Shown: positions 10,671 to 21,200, counted from the stretch's first letter. The stretch: 64,000 bases of DNA from Alentia gelatinosa (GCA_950022655.1 OX465584.1:53338789-53402788); one strand, 5' to 3'. Translations and numbers: made by a program. The notes: generated from the letters alone by a model not told the origin.

Positions 10671-11145
10671 TGCTTAGGTTATGCAATGTGGCACCACCCA
10701 CCACTGAGTGAAAGCTAGGTCACTGGGTGAAATCTACTACCGCTCTATAGCCACGCACAGTAAAGGCCCGTTTCCATTGGCTGATTTCCCGTCACCGATC
10801 TACAGTCAGGAACCACTGACAGACTTTTGGCACTGTGGACTCAATATCAGTCAATGGAAACAACGAAGGTCTTGAAATACCCCACGACTTTTTCTGCTTG
10901 GATTATGCAATGTGGCACCACCCACCACTGAGTGAAAGCTAGGTCACTGAGTGAAATCAACTACCCTCAGCGATTTTTCTATACCGACGCACAGTCAGCG
11001 GCACCACCGCAGACCTTCTGTGTAACTCAAAAAGTCTAAGCAATCTTCGTCGGCCAATGAAAACGGGCCTTATGTGGCACCAACGACAGACTTTCTTGGT
11101 AACTCAGAAAATCTATACCCTTTTCGTCGGCCAATAGAAATAGGT
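10671..11145. mobile_element. MITE family A cluster with nested short copy
   Basis: A long family A element appears interrupted by a short copy at 10763-10863 (ends AGGCCCGTTTCCATTGGCTG and CAGTCAATGGAAAC). On both sides lies the same 65-bp passage (GTGGCACCACCCACCACTGA and GTGAAAGCTAGGTCACTG) at 10685 and 10912. The right edge at 11040-11060 reads GTCGGCCAATGAAAACGGGC. A further fragment at 11074-11145 ends TCGGCCAATAGAAATAGG. Confidence 0.75.
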
Positions 11146-11410
11146 CTTATGGAAGTCTGGCTGTACTGCAGGTTCTCACACAGATCCACATGTAGCCCTT
11201 CGCCCCACACGGCCAGCAACACAGCATCGCTACAAAACAGCTGCTGCAAGTGTATGCACCTGTCCTTCTAGTCCTGTCCAGATGCCCGTGGTCTAGACAC
11301 ACCTCCAACATGCTGACATAGCCCAAGCATCTGGGCACACTCTGTACACCTGGAACTCTGCCACCCATCAACTCTAACAGTACGGCCAACTAAGATCCTG
11401 CAAGATCTTC
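11146..11410. other. Unassigned sequence
   Basis: No repeat or gene was recognised. An 80-residue minus-strand frame at 11147-11389 has no domain I can identify. Confidence 0.35.
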
Positions 11411-11729
11411 TAAAGCCCAATGCCCATCTACCGATTTCGGAACATTTTTACGTTTGTCGGCGACAAACGGAGGGTAATTTGTCTCAGCCGAGCCATCCTA
11501 ACGGAGTCGGTAGATGTAGGACAGCTAGGCAAGGCTACCCAGCGATTAGTGAACACTCGGTTTCTTTGGTTTTTGCCCTCCCCCAGCGATTAGTGGACCA
11601 TACACCGATTTTATCAGTGTGCGGATCAAGCGAGGGGTTACGTAATTTGCCTGCGACAAGGTGACCGACTCCTATACGATTTGGGAACTAATCGTTCAAC
11701 CCTAAATCGGTAGATGGGCATCCGGCTTA
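11411..11729. mobile_element. MITE with TAAGCCNNATGCCCATC ends
   Basis: The left end is TAAAGCCCAATGCCCATCTA followed by CCGATTT; the right end is AAATCGG followed by TAGATGGGCATCCGGCTTAA. The terminal inverted repeats extend about 26 bp with few mismatches. The interior includes a smaller foldback (TTTGTCGGCGACAAA near 11453). The element is 319 bp and flanked by TAA/TTA-like bases. I saw no second copy in this window. Confidence 0.8.
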
Positions 11730-11889
11730 AGAGAGGAACTTGTGTTTAGGAAAATGGATAAGGACGGATACTCACTTCTTGTGACATGGCACCGACAACG
11801 CTATGATTGGAAATCCCTGCATCATATAGCCTTGACAGAATGTTGAAAAATTCGGTTTCATAGAATGTCAAAGTACACGACGAAATTTT

Positions 11890-12184
11890 GTTTGTTTGTT
11901 TGGGTAGTTTAACGTCCAATTTGTTTAATTAGACTTACTTTGGATTTGACCGAATCTATGAGATGAATGTCGGTAGAAATCCCACCCCTACACATTTATC
12001 GAGGTGAGAGTTCTTTTACTTCCCACACCACATAGACATGGTATGAGAAGGATTAGCCTTTGACATAGCAGTAAATCTACAACTGGGGGTGAAGGAGAAA
12101 AGTGGCTGCAGTGGGACTCCAATCAACAAAGTCTGACAACCTTGGGATTACAAGTCCAGTGCTCTTTACCACTGAACCAACTGT
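11890..12184 (-). mobile_element. tRNA-derived SINE with (CAAA)n tail
   Basis: Read on the minus strand from 12184, the element starts with a tRNA-like head: A-box word TGGTTCAGTGGTAAAGAGC, an anticodon-loop-like GGACTTGTAATCC (anticodon TGT, threonine-like) and B-box word GATTGGAGTCCCAC. A body of about 190 bp follows, ending in GGACGTTAAACTACC and then CAAACAAACAAACAAA at 11890-11905. This layout (Pol III promoter head, body, short A-rich tail) is typical of SINEs, and the TTAAAC plus CAAA tail is like those of molluscs and related phyla. No clear target duplication was found. Confidence 0.75.
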
Positions 12185-12299
12185 CCACCTGCTCGCTTTT
12201 GTACACACGCATTACTGCATCAACGGAGTGTTGGAAAATCCTGTGTCAGAGTTTGCTGGAACATTTATCATAGTATGTTGGGAGCTCAGTGGATTCTCG

Positions 12300-12365
12300 G
12301 CCTTCGTCTGTTTCCATTGGCCGATTATTCTGCTTCGATCTGCAGTTGGGAACCACTTATGCTAG
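12300..12365. mobile_element. MITE family A fragment
   Basis: Contains GTCTGTTTCCATTGGCCGAT and CGATCTGCAGTTGGGAACCA, the left half of a short family A copy. The right end is missing. Confidence 0.65.
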
Positions 12366-12571
12366 TTCACACTACGCAATACTCCTCGCTGCGGCTCGGT
12401 TTTTACTATGAGTCAACTAAGCAGATAATACGGCCACTCAGATCAAAATGGCTTGGAGTATTTTTCGTCCTTCTATGGGGATACCTGAAGGCAGTCTTTG
12501 TGCTTCTTTCATCTTTCGCCTATCCGTGGATATTCCTCCAGGCATCACATGCATTGATATGAGTAATCATA
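12366..12571. other. Unassigned sequence
   Basis: No feature recognised. Several overlapping open frames of about 90-110 residues cross 12275-12774, but they run into the flanking transposon and show no domain. Confidence 0.35.
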
Positions 12572-13013
12572 TTAAGTGGGATTCATATAAGGGGACTAAT
12601 GAATCCGAGACGGGCGTATTCATATCTTTTCCCCAGTCTCTGCTAATTATCCCGTGGTACAAAATCTCAGTGCAAGGCGTTGTGTTTTTGCCTTTCATAA
12701 ACTCAAGGAAAAATGGTGAATTGTATTCACATGGAAGGACACAGCCTCAGTTGAGGAGTGTGAAAAACATGTGATCCTGCTAGCTTGCTTCCCAAAGTAG
12801 AATTCACAAGGTGGTCTTCATGTACATCACAGGGTTCAAAATATCATAAGATTCGGTTGCTTTTTATGGTTAAATGTCAACTATTACAGGGGGGAAATAT
12901 GTCTAAGGGAAAGGAAACCATACAATTTGGACAAAGAAATTGTGTTCGGGTACAGAATCTCAGCAGGATTTGTCTCAGACAAACACTCTGTGAGTTAGGT
13001 GAATCCCACTTAA
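12572..13013 (+). mobile_element. TTAA-flanked TIR element, GTGGGATTCA ends (family G), full copy
   Basis: Left boundary TTAAGTGGGATTCA and right boundary TGAATCCCACTTAA are perfect inverted repeats, with TTAA at both outer edges. The element is about 440 bp and non-coding. Internal words (TTCACATGGAAGGACA, GTGATCCTGCTAGCTTGC, CTCAGCAGGATTTGTCTCAG) recur in copies at 13285, 18215, 51062 (minus) and 62930 (minus). A TTAA target duplication is a hallmark of piggyBac-type transposition, but the terminal base is G rather than the usual C, so the superfamily remains open. Confidence 0.8.
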
Positions 13014-13284
13014 TGGCTAAGCCGAGTACTTAGTCGGCGACTCTGCAATGTGTCTCACTGAAATGCCCCTATAATTCTAAAATGCGTTTAAAATCAGAGA
13101 GATGATTCTGTACCTCTCATGGGGTAATCGTTGCTGACAATCTGAGGAAATAATATTTATCTCAGAGAAATTGAAAAATACATTTCAGGCGAGCAGATTG
13201 TGTTCCAGTAGAAAATCTCAGCAGGACTTGTCTCAGATTAACATCCTGTGAGGCATTTAAATCCCATCGTGTGAATTCCGCTTT
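13014..13284 (+). repeat. Family G-related tail sequence
   Basis: After the full copy the sequence continues with family-like text (GACTCTGCAATGTGTCTCAC, AAATGCCCCTATAATTCTAAAATG, then GTAGAAAATCTCAGCAGGAC), matching the far part of the 18.2-kb copy. This suggests two overlapping or tandem copies. Confidence 0.6.
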
Positions 13285-13560
13285 TGGGTGTTGCTAAGGT
13301 GGGATTCACACGTAGGGAGAAATGGACCTGAGACTGCTGTACTTCACACCTTTTCACCAATTATTTCGCCGATTATTTCCCGCATATACAAAGTTTCACA
13401 GATTTGGGTGTTCTACACTCTCAGGGAAACATGGCGGATTCAATTCACATGGGAAAACTTACCAGGTATATAGTCTCACCACTACACCCCTACACATTTT
13501 AAACATGTTTAAAGTCAAAATCTCATGAGGTTCTGTTCCTTGTGAGAGGTGATCTCATCT
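13285..13560 (+). mobile_element. Family G element, partial copy
   Basis: Begins TAAGGTGGGATTCACACG and contains CTGAGACTGCTGTACTTCAC, TCACATGGGAAAACTTACCA and CATGTTTAAAGTCAAAATCTC, shared with the 18.2-kb copy. The right terminus was not identified. Confidence 0.7.
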
Positions 13561-14084
13561 CGTGTTGTAGCCTGAAGAGCATGGTCAGGTCGTTCTATAT
13601 AAGTAATCGGTCTGTCATCCTGCGGGCTGCTTAATACAGTCTGCTCGTTTCTGGTGCTGGTGCTGGAGTATATGATAACTCTAAAGATAACTCTTCATCA
13701 CCTGATGAAGTGCATTAAACATGCACGAGTCTGCGTGACATATGCTGATACCAACATGTACACCAACTGTCATCCTGGCTAATGATGAGATCCTTCAAGA
13801 AATATTTTGTGAGTTTACCTCCATTACACAACTCTAAAGATAAACTAAATTCTGGGCGATATTTTCCATTTACTGTTGATTAATAAAGGAGAAGGTATTT
13901 GATAAATGAACGTATTTGTATACAACACCTAATAAGACTTTTAGGTTACTCTTATCGTAACAGAAATCTTATATTTATAACACATTATTTCATACAACAC
14001 TATGGCCCCAAAGACAATTCTAAAGTACTTTTTTGTCGTTCGTAGATTATTCAAGGGCTCACTGAGTCGATGGGTACTAAAGAA
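13561..14084. other. Unassigned sequence
   Basis: No gene or repeat family recognised. A short inverted word (GTGCATTAAACATGCAC) lies near 13711. Confidence 0.35.
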
Positions 14085-14225
14085 GAAACCAACAAGTTTT
14101 GGTCAAAGTCGCCGTTCTTCACGAGTTTGATGCGGGGTGATATGAACGAGGCAACAGCCGAGTGAATATCACAAAGCATTCAAACGAGTTGGAGAATGAC
14201 TTCTTTGACCAAAACGAGTTGCTTT
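14085..14225. mobile_element. Hairpin element (apex AACGAGGCAACAGCCGAG)
   Basis: A long inverted repeat: AAGTTTTGGTCAAAG on the left pairs with CTTTGACCAAAACGAG on the right. The inner stem GTGATATGAACGAGG pairs with CCGAGTGAATATCAC. The tip carries the shared GAGGC-NA-GCCGAG motif seen in the hairpins near 23.6, 52.3 and 57.0 kb. Confidence 0.75.
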
Positions 14226-14760
14226 CTGTATTTATCTCACCCCTGTACACACTAAAAGAATGGACAACACACAGGATATTAACCGTGGAGAACGAACTGC
14301 AATACTTGTAGGGGTATGGAGAACGAGTTCCCAATGTTAAGCCTATGGACATTTATTATCCACCTCATACAAAGTGTCCATAGTAAACACATAGGGAGTG
14401 TGTATGGACATTTATTATCCACCTAATACAAAGTGTCCATAGAAAACACATAGGGAGTGTGTATGGACATACCCGGTGCATACGGATATGTTTTATGCTC
14501 CGGGTGGCGCATACGGAGTTGACTATGCGCAATATCCTCGCATACGCTCGGATATTACTACGCGTCAACTCCTCGGAGCATACAGCCGCTTGTATCTGAA
14601 ACCAGTCAATATTGTGTATTTATCTCACCCCTGTACACACTAAAAAGATAGACAACACACAGGATATTAACCGTGGAGAACGAACTACAATACTTGTAGG
14701 GGTATGGAGAACGAGTTCCCCATGTTAAGCCTATGGACATTTATTCCAGGGGTGAGATAA
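14226..14760. mobile_element. Compound hairpin element with direct duplication
   Basis: The passage beginning GTATTTATCTCACCCCTGTA and ending ATGTTAAGCCTATGGACATT occurs twice, at about 14227-14350 and 14617-14740. Between them are two copies of a 60-bp unit (TATGGACATTTATTATCCAC, TACAAAGTGTCCATAG) at 14344-14463, then a hairpin at 14475-14610 whose arms read GAGTTGACTATGCGCAATAT and ATATTACTACGCGTCAACTC around CCTCGCATACGCTCGG. The right edge, AGGGGTGAGATAAAG, is inverted to the left edge. Confidence 0.75.
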
Positions 14761-15624
14761 AGAGCAGTGCGTGAGTCGCAGCGCGTCCTGCGACCTGCTC
14801 CAGAATCAGGTCAATCAGGACAATTGCTCCTGGTGTACTAAGTGCCAATAAACACAGCAAAATAACCAGCCACTGAATGTCTGCATTGAGGCAGGAATGA
14901 CATCCATTTCGGAGCTGATTCATGAAGTGTACCGTACCTAATGGACTGAGCGCCGAAGCACTATAAATGGAATGAGCCTATAGCCGTTGGATACCACACA
15001 ACAGTGTAGGGTTGCGAAGCGGATGGTAGCCTCAGTAATGTAGACATTAATTGCCACCATTAAGCAACACCTTTCACGAATGATATTGCGTCTACGCGAA
15101 ATGGAGCAGGTATTTGTGCCCAACAACACTTTCCTAGGCAAATTCAGTGAATTGGCTGAGGTCATATTCCCTGATAATTGCTTAGGCTGAGGTCATATCC
15201 CCTGATAATTGCTCATACGCAGAAAATAGATGAGATATGTAAACCAAGATTATGGCAATATAATATTGTATGAATACTGGTGAATGGATAGCATTTATTT
15301 AACAGTGATCAATCTACTTGTAATACTGGATTTGTTTCACATTTCAAGTGCTAGTACACAATTTACTATGCTATTTTTCTCTTTGTATGTGTGTTTCTCC
15401 CTTAACCACATCCTCTCGTAGAGATCTATTGTTTTATTATCTATAATTCTGTATTTTTCGAAGATAAAAGAATTGCCCCACGGCAACTTTTGTTTTTCAT
15501 AGGCTTTAGGCAATAGGATTTTTTAATAATGTCACTGCTTAGTGACCAGTGAAAATGGCTTAGATTATATGTAGTATTAATAAAAGAACATCGAGATATG
15601 TAGCTACTCAAAATACACCACAAG
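14761..15624. other. Unassigned sequence with short direct repeat
   Basis: A 30-bp direct repeat (GGCTGAGGTCATATNCCCTG then ATAATTGCT) occurs at 15157 and 15188. A 60-residue minus-strand frame at 14741-14923 has one hydrophobic stretch (LVILLCLLALSTPGAIVLI) but no recognisable family, and the frame overlaps the element edge. Nothing else was seen. Confidence 0.4.
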
Positions 15625-15796
15625 CATCACCCTTTGATATCCCTTCACCACCTCCGAAAAGGACCACCTCCAGGTAACCCTCATCCTCACCATAAGCGCC
15701 ACCCCTTCATAGTCCCTCACCACCCCCAAAAGGACTACTCCGTAATACCCCTCACACACATCCAGACTCCACTACCACAAGTACCACCCCATCATA
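15625..15796. repeat. C-rich degenerate tandem sequence, left part
   Basis: Recurring words such as CCCTTCACCACCTCC, CCCTCACCACCCCC, AAAAGGACCACC and AAAAGGACTACTCC at intervals of roughly 70-80 bp indicate a decayed C-rich minisatellite. The same text resumes at 16165 after an insertion. Confidence 0.7.
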
Positions 15797-16162
15797 GGGA
15801 GCCTAAGTGAACCCGCTGAAACCACAGATACCCGTTTACGAATCACCATTTCTGGTGGCCCGCAAGAACGAGGCTTAGTGCTAAACCTATGGGGGTTTGA
15901 GGCTAGACATTCGTTTTTGGTCTCTTTTGTTACTTTTGAAGTGTAGTTTACTACTATCGTCTCTGAATAACTCTGTTTCGAAACTACGATGACAGTTGTT
16001 AAGTTTATTAAAAATTTGGATCTAAAAGATTGGAGAATGACACATATAATCTCGAACCTACATAGTCAAAGTACTGAGTGCCTATACTATAATAATAATA
16101 ATAATAATAATAATATTTTGTAACCGGCTATCTGTGGTTGCAACGGGTTCACTTTGGCTCCC
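15797..16162. mobile_element. MITE with GGGAGCC ends, inserted in C-rich repeat
   Basis: A 366-bp element with terminal inverted repeats of about 38 bp: left GGGAGCCTAAGTGAACCCGC continuing TGAAACCACAGATACCCG, right CGGCTATCTGTGGTTGCAAC continuing GGGTTCACTTTGGCTCCC. Flanking TA dinucleotides (15795-15796 and 16163-16164) are a candidate target duplication. The interior has an ATA microsatellite at 16089-16116 and no gene. Confidence 0.9.
16089..16116 (+). repeat. (ATA)n microsatellite
   Basis: About nine trinucleotide repeats inside the preceding MITE. Confidence 0.95.
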
Positions 16163-16164
16163 TA

Positions 16165-16767
16165 TAACCAATCCCCACCTTCCGAAAGGACCACCCCATT
16201 AAACCCCTCACCACCCCACCTGCCAACACCCCCTCATACCCCACCCCCTTACCACAAGGACCATCCCTTGACATCCCCTCCTCCTTCCCGCATTGTACTT
16301 TACGGCAGTGGTACCAGACTTAAATCCCTCCGTCTGGACCCCTGACCACTTCCCGTGCTCCTGACGCAGGCTTTGTCCGTACACTCTCCACTGGTGAGCG
16401 GCTCACTTTACTAATTCAGGCCTGTATTGCCGGCGGCGGGCAGGGCGCTGAGACCCCGGGAAGAGCGGGACTGCCTGCCCTGCCTGCCCTGTGTGTTATT
16501 ACCCGGCCCCACAACCACTTGGTCTGTATTGATCTGCAGTGCATGGCTCCGGTCCAAGGGAGGGTGTTAACCCCACGTACTCACTTCACCCCTGATAACC
16601 CCAGCCCGCCCTGCCCACCCCCACACAAACACCCCTCCGTCGTTATCACCCCGAGCGCACCCCGCTGCGTAACCCCCCACACCACGACCCGTTGTCTTCC
16701 ACACCCCCTCTGCAGCATCGTGTCGCATCTGGTGTTAACCTTTACAAACCCCAACTCGGCTTTCTTT
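16165..16767. repeat. C-rich degenerate sequence, right part, and GC-rich DNA
   Basis: At 16165-16300 the C-rich text (CACCTTCCGAAAGGACCACC, CCCCTCACCACCCCACC) continues from the other side of the MITE. From 16360 to 16760 the sequence is GC-rich, with CTGCCTGCCCTGCCTGCCCT and many CACCCC runs. Proline-rich frames at 16154-16345 and 16519-16797 are composition artefacts. Confidence 0.6.
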
Positions 16768-17020
16768 ACACTGGCCGCCAGAGCTACACTACATTAGCTC
16801 TGGTCGGGTTAAACCCGCGGCCACCCTCACTCAGTGGCGAGAACTGTTAGTTAGTCTCCTAACAGACCTTTTGTACTGCTTGGAGAGTGTAGTATTTCAT
16901 CATCTCGAGGCCAATTTTCATATTTCCTTTCGTGTGCATTATTTTGCAGTGCTTATTATCCGTAAAAATTAAACATCATTTTGTAAGCAATAGAAAACCA
17001 GAAAGTTATATCCATCTATG
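16768..17020 (+). repeat. Dispersed repeat (pair at 37826-38090)
   Basis: ACACTGGCCGCCAGAGCTAC, TTAGCTCTGGTCGGGTTAAA and CTTGGAGAGTGTAGTATTTC match ACACTGGTCGCCAGAGCTAC, TCAGCTCGGGTTGAATTAAA and GCTGGAGAGTGTGTCTTTTC at 37.8 kb, in the same order. The copies are about 70 per cent alike by eye. No coding capacity was seen. Confidence 0.7.
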
Positions 17021-17692
17021 AGTCCGCCATTTCCAAGTAATAACGTTTTACCAGACCTCATCTTTGTTTAGTACAACACTGCATTTTTTCCATTTTCTTT
17101 TTTTTTCGTTCAGATGACTCTGAAATTAATAGAGGGTCATAATTTTTATAGTCTTGATACAATCATCTAACCATTAATATAGAAGAACCAGGAGATAAGA
17201 CAAAAAAGGAATCACAGAAAAGGGAAAAACAAAATGTTTTCGTGTTAAATACAATGAACATAAAGCTAGGTTTCATTATCAATTTGTCAAGCTATGCATT
17301 CTTATGTTGTAGCTCGCTGTAGACAGGGGTTGGTTGCCAAACTCGGCTTTCTTCTGCAGTTACTGTGTAGTCCGGACTGACATCGCCAGAGGGCATTGTC
17401 AATGTAGGTCAAGCTTTGCACGTGAGTGGTTCCGGTTCTGACCGGTCGATATTAGAGGTAAGTGCGCATGCGTCTTCAAGGTGCGCACGCAGATTGCTCT
17501 GTGCCTGTCTGTGCGTGTGTGTGTGTGTGTGTGTGTGTGCGTTACGTAGTAGTGAAATCACAGGATCGTAGTAAGCAGATAGTATGCAGCGAGGGGCAAA
17601 GGGCAGTGTTTTATCATAAATAAAAGTCCTTCACGGAATATAGTGCACTTTTGTGTGGCTAGAATATCTCCCATGAAACTGTCATGTACACG
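17021..17692. promoter_or_regulatory. Unique sequence with NRF1-like and ETS-like words; GT tract
   Basis: Around 17400-17500 lie TTGCACGTGAGTGG (E-box), GGTTCCGGTTCTG (ETS-like), GTGCGCATGCGTC (NRF1-like palindrome) and GTGCGCACGC. A GT microsatellite follows at 17514-17540. The grouping resembles a TATA-less promoter but no transcript or exon is visible, so this is a weak candidate only. Confidence 0.3.
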
Positions 17693-17849
17693 TACAGTAA
17701 AACCCCACTTAAGGGGCCACCCGCCGTTCCGAGCAAAGTTCCCCCTTAAGCGTGGTTGTTCCCTTAAACGGGGTTAAAATAAACTAAATAAAGATTAAGC
17801 TGGGTGTCCTCTTAAGCGAGGTGTCCCGTAAGCAGGGGTTTTAATGTAT
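17693..17849. mobile_element. pogo/Tigger-like MITE
   Basis: Ends TACAGTAAAACCCCACTTAA and CAGGGGTTTTAATGTA are inverted repeats starting CAGTAAAACCCC / CATTAAAACCCC inside TA dinucleotides. This end sequence and TA target site are typical of Tc1/mariner-pogo (Tigger) elements. The interior repeats TTAAGNGNGG words (CCCTTAAGCGTGG, TCTTAAGCGAGG). At 157 bp it is far too short to encode a transposase. Confidence 0.8.
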
Positions 17850-17859
17850 TTCCCCTGGC

Positions 17860-18045
17860 AGAGAGCCTAGACTGCTATTTTATTATATACACCAGTGTGC
17901 GAATGTCTATATCAAATACTGACCGCTGCTATGGGTGCAGTAATGATGATGTTCGCGCGCTATGACTGTGACTTAGACTATGACTTAACATGTCATTAGA
18001 ATGGCGTTTTTTTTCATCGATTTGTAGCATATAATGATTAAGAAA
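17860..18045 (-). mobile_element. Repeat family D (TATCATCATATACCT ends), inverted copy
   Basis: In reverse orientation it carries the family D words: ATAGCAGCGGTCAGTATTTG, ATAGACATTCGCACAC and AAAAAACGCCATTC. Other copies lie at 18805, 29500, 54395 and 56345. The ends are eroded here. Confidence 0.6.
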
Positions 18046-18214
18046 CGTCCTTACTTTGGACGAAATGGTATTCATTCTCAGTCAGTCGTCAATTTTATAC
18101 TGGCTTCTGCCTACTGCGTCAGGCAGTATGAAATCGAAGCATTGAAACAGAGCCATGCACTGTCAGAAGTCTTGGCAGATAGAAATTTTAATCTGTAGAT
18201 TCATATTACATGAC
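18046..18214. other. Unassigned sequence
   Basis: Nothing recognised. Confidence 0.3.
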
Positions 18215-18720
18215 TATGCTGCGTGCAGGAAAATCGAGAGCTGTAGGCTAGAGAGAATTGTACCTGAGACAGGTGTACTTCACACCTTTCTCCTAGTCTC
18301 AGACAATTATCCTTTTGTACACAAACTCTCATGGCAAATTACTTTTACCTTTCTCAATGAAAAATGGTGAATTTGATTCACATGGAAGGACATACCTGTT
18401 ACATAATCTCAGACATATTCCCAGTGAACACTCACCCTTGGACTCAAGTTCCCTTGAGGTGAGGGGTGTAAAAGAACTTGTGATCCTGCTTGCTGGCCTA
18501 CTCTTGGTCGGTTACTTAGTCTGCAACTCCGCAGTGGATCCATTTGTCTCACCAAAATGTCCCTATGAATTTTGATCGTGTTTAAAATTTAAAAAGAAAT
18601 CATGAGATCCTGTACGTTGTTAGGGGTAAGTATCGCTGACAATTGCAGAGGGGAAACTTATCTGAGGGAAATAGAACCCTCGTAGAGAATCTCAGTAGGA
18701 CAAACACCAGGGTACATGAA
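18215..18720 (+). mobile_element. Family G element, long copy
   Basis: Shares CCTGAGACAGGTGTACTTCA, TCACATGGAAGGACATACCT, GTGATCCTGCTTGCTGGCCT and GAATCTCAGTAGGACAAACA with the 12.6-kb copy and its tail. Internal PvuII-like or coding features are absent. The left terminus is lost; the right end fades near 18720. Confidence 0.75.
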
Positions 18721-18727
18721 ACCCTGA

Positions 18728-18790
18728 AAGTCCATTTCCATTGGCCAATTATTCAGCATCACGTCAAGTGCTAATGATGCCATATTATTA
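18728..18790. mobile_element. MITE family A fragment
   Basis: AAGTCCATTTCCATTGGCCA is a family A left end; only about 60 bp remain. Confidence 0.5.
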
Positions 18791-18804
18791 GGAAATGTAA
18801 AGAC

Positions 18805-18975
18805 GTTTGTTTATCATCATATACCTCAAACTGATGAAAAAACGCCATTTTAATGACTTATTAAGTCAGAGTGACAGATGGCATGAACATGATTGTTACT
18901 GTACCCCTAGCAGCGGGCAGTATTTGATAGACATTTGCACACAGGTATATGATGATATACATCTTACAACTATCA
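18805..18975 (+). mobile_element. Repeat family D, copy 2
   Basis: Begins TTTATCATCATATACCTC and ends AGGTATATGATGATATAC, giving a terminal inverted repeat of about 15 bp. The interior has AAAACGCCATTTTAATGACT, CTGTACCCCTAGCAGCGGGC and GTATTTGATAGACATTTGC. It is non-coding. Confidence 0.75.
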
Positions 18976-19004
18976 AATTCGGAATTGGAAGTTAGAACAA
19001 ATTT

Positions 19005-19495
19005 CATACTGCGTAAGGGATATTTCCAGAGCCTACAAAAACGGCGGAGGTTTTTCTAGTTACCCTAAAAGTCTGTCGGTGGTGCCACCATCAGTATCAA
19101 TTGACCTGTGAGTGAAGTAGTTTTTGCTCATGATCAGTGACCAAGTTTAGCTCTGATGAAATCAAAGTGGTTTGATTCTGTCAGTCAGATATGAAATCTG
19201 TCAGTGGTGCTAGGATTGCGTAATTTAAGCATAAAAAGTGGTTAAAACGGTCACGATATGGTGTGAAAAATACACGGAAAGTTATTTTACAGAGCTGCAA
19301 ATTGTATGATGTATGAATATGTCGAAAAATTGATAAAAGATTGCTTAAAAAAAATGTCGTTGGTTATTATTTCGCATGCTGGGTCGTTTCCATTGCGTAT
19401 TTTACATCAGCAGTGCTAAAGATCCGTCGGTGGTTTCTGACTGTAAATCGGTGCCAAATAGTCAGCCAATAGAAACGGGCTTATGGCCTGACAGG
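19005..19495. mobile_element. MITE family A, long form
   Basis: The left part has AAAACGGCGGAGGTTTTTCT, AGTCTGTCGGTGGTGCCACC; the right part has TCGTTTCCATTGCG and CGGTGCCAAATAGTCAGCCA followed by ATAGAAACGGGC. A central passage repeats GAAATC words (CTGATGAAATCAAAG, CAGATATGAAATCTGTCAG). The layout matches the long elements near 45.2, 58.5 and 60.7 kb. Confidence 0.6.
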
Positions 19496-19589
19496 ATCAT
19501 CACTTTAGATAATAAGGCATGAGGCAGTGTTCTGTTATGTTGTCAGTAGTATATGGAAAGTTATGTTTCAGCTCAATTATCAGTCTACT

Positions 19590-19935
19590 ATATGGAACCT
19601 GATACAAAGTGTCCATAGAAAACACACAGGGAGTGTGTAACACATTACTCGGAGCATGCAGATAAATCTTGTATGCTCCGGGTTCCGATGAAGGGGACGT
19701 ACAGGAAAATAGTGCGTGCTGAAAAATATCGCATACCTAAAACGAACGAATGTCAGTACACCGCTTGTCAGGAAAAGACAGATGATAAATACAATATAGA
19801 TTGGTTTCAGATAAAGGCGGTTGTATGCTCCTCGGAGTTGACTCTAGCCAATATCCTCGCATGCGCTCGGATATAACTACGCGTCAATTTCTCGGAGCAT
19901 AAGACCGCTTGTATCTGAAACCAGTCATTATTGTG
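19590..19935. mobile_element. Hairpin element, longer relative of 14.4-kb copy
   Basis: The left portion GTGTCCATAGAAAACACACA then GTATGCTCCGGGT matches 14430-14508. The hairpin at 19793-19935 has arms ATTGGTTTCAGATAAAGGCG and CCGCTTGTATCTGAAACCAG, inner arms GTATGCTCCTCGGAG and CTCGGAGCATAAGAC, and apex CCTCGCATGCGCTCGG. Compared with 14.4 kb it has about 140 extra bases between CTCCGGGT and GGAGTTGAC. Confidence 0.75.
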
Positions 19936-20765
<830 letters not shown>

Positions 20766-20894
20766 CGTATATGACTCGTGGTCATGGGCCGGACATTTTT
20801 TTCTTTTTGAGTTACCCTGAGTCTAAATGCCAATTCCTCATGATAGACCTCCCAATACACTATGACATAACCAAATCTCACAGTGAATAGCACA

Positions 20895-21200
20895 CAAGTA
20901 GTGAATGGATTATTTTTTGCAGCAAGCTGAAAGTCTATGTGACCACTCTAACCTTCAGGCAGATTATTTGAGCGTGAGGCCCACGCTCAATAGATATGCA
21001 AATGACAACAACAGACAAACAAAGAAAGGCCATAAAATATTAAGATGTGGTTTATTTAGACAAAAGTGAGATAGGCAAGCTGAAAGTCCATGTGACCACT
21101 CTTATCTTTAGGCTGAGTATTTGAGCGTGTGTCCCGCGCTCAATAGATAAACGCTTTCGTCAAAGAAAAAAAAAGAAAATCCATACAAGATGTATTTAAT
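20895..21200 (+). repeat. Direct duplication of about 155 bp
   Basis: AGCAAGCTGAAAGTCTATGT with GAGCGTGAGGCCCACGCTCA at 20920-20995 recurs as GGCAAGCTGAAAGTCCATGT with GAGCGTGTGTCCCGCGCTCA at 21074-21147. Each unit has a small palindrome TTGAGCGTG...CGCTCAA. Similar text (GCAGCAAGTTAAAAGTCC) appears at 43815 as a dispersed relative. Confidence 0.8.

Noticed and set aside
14741..14923. 60-residue frame with one hydrophobic helix-like segment
   Set aside because: It overlaps the edge of a hairpin element and matches no known membrane protein.
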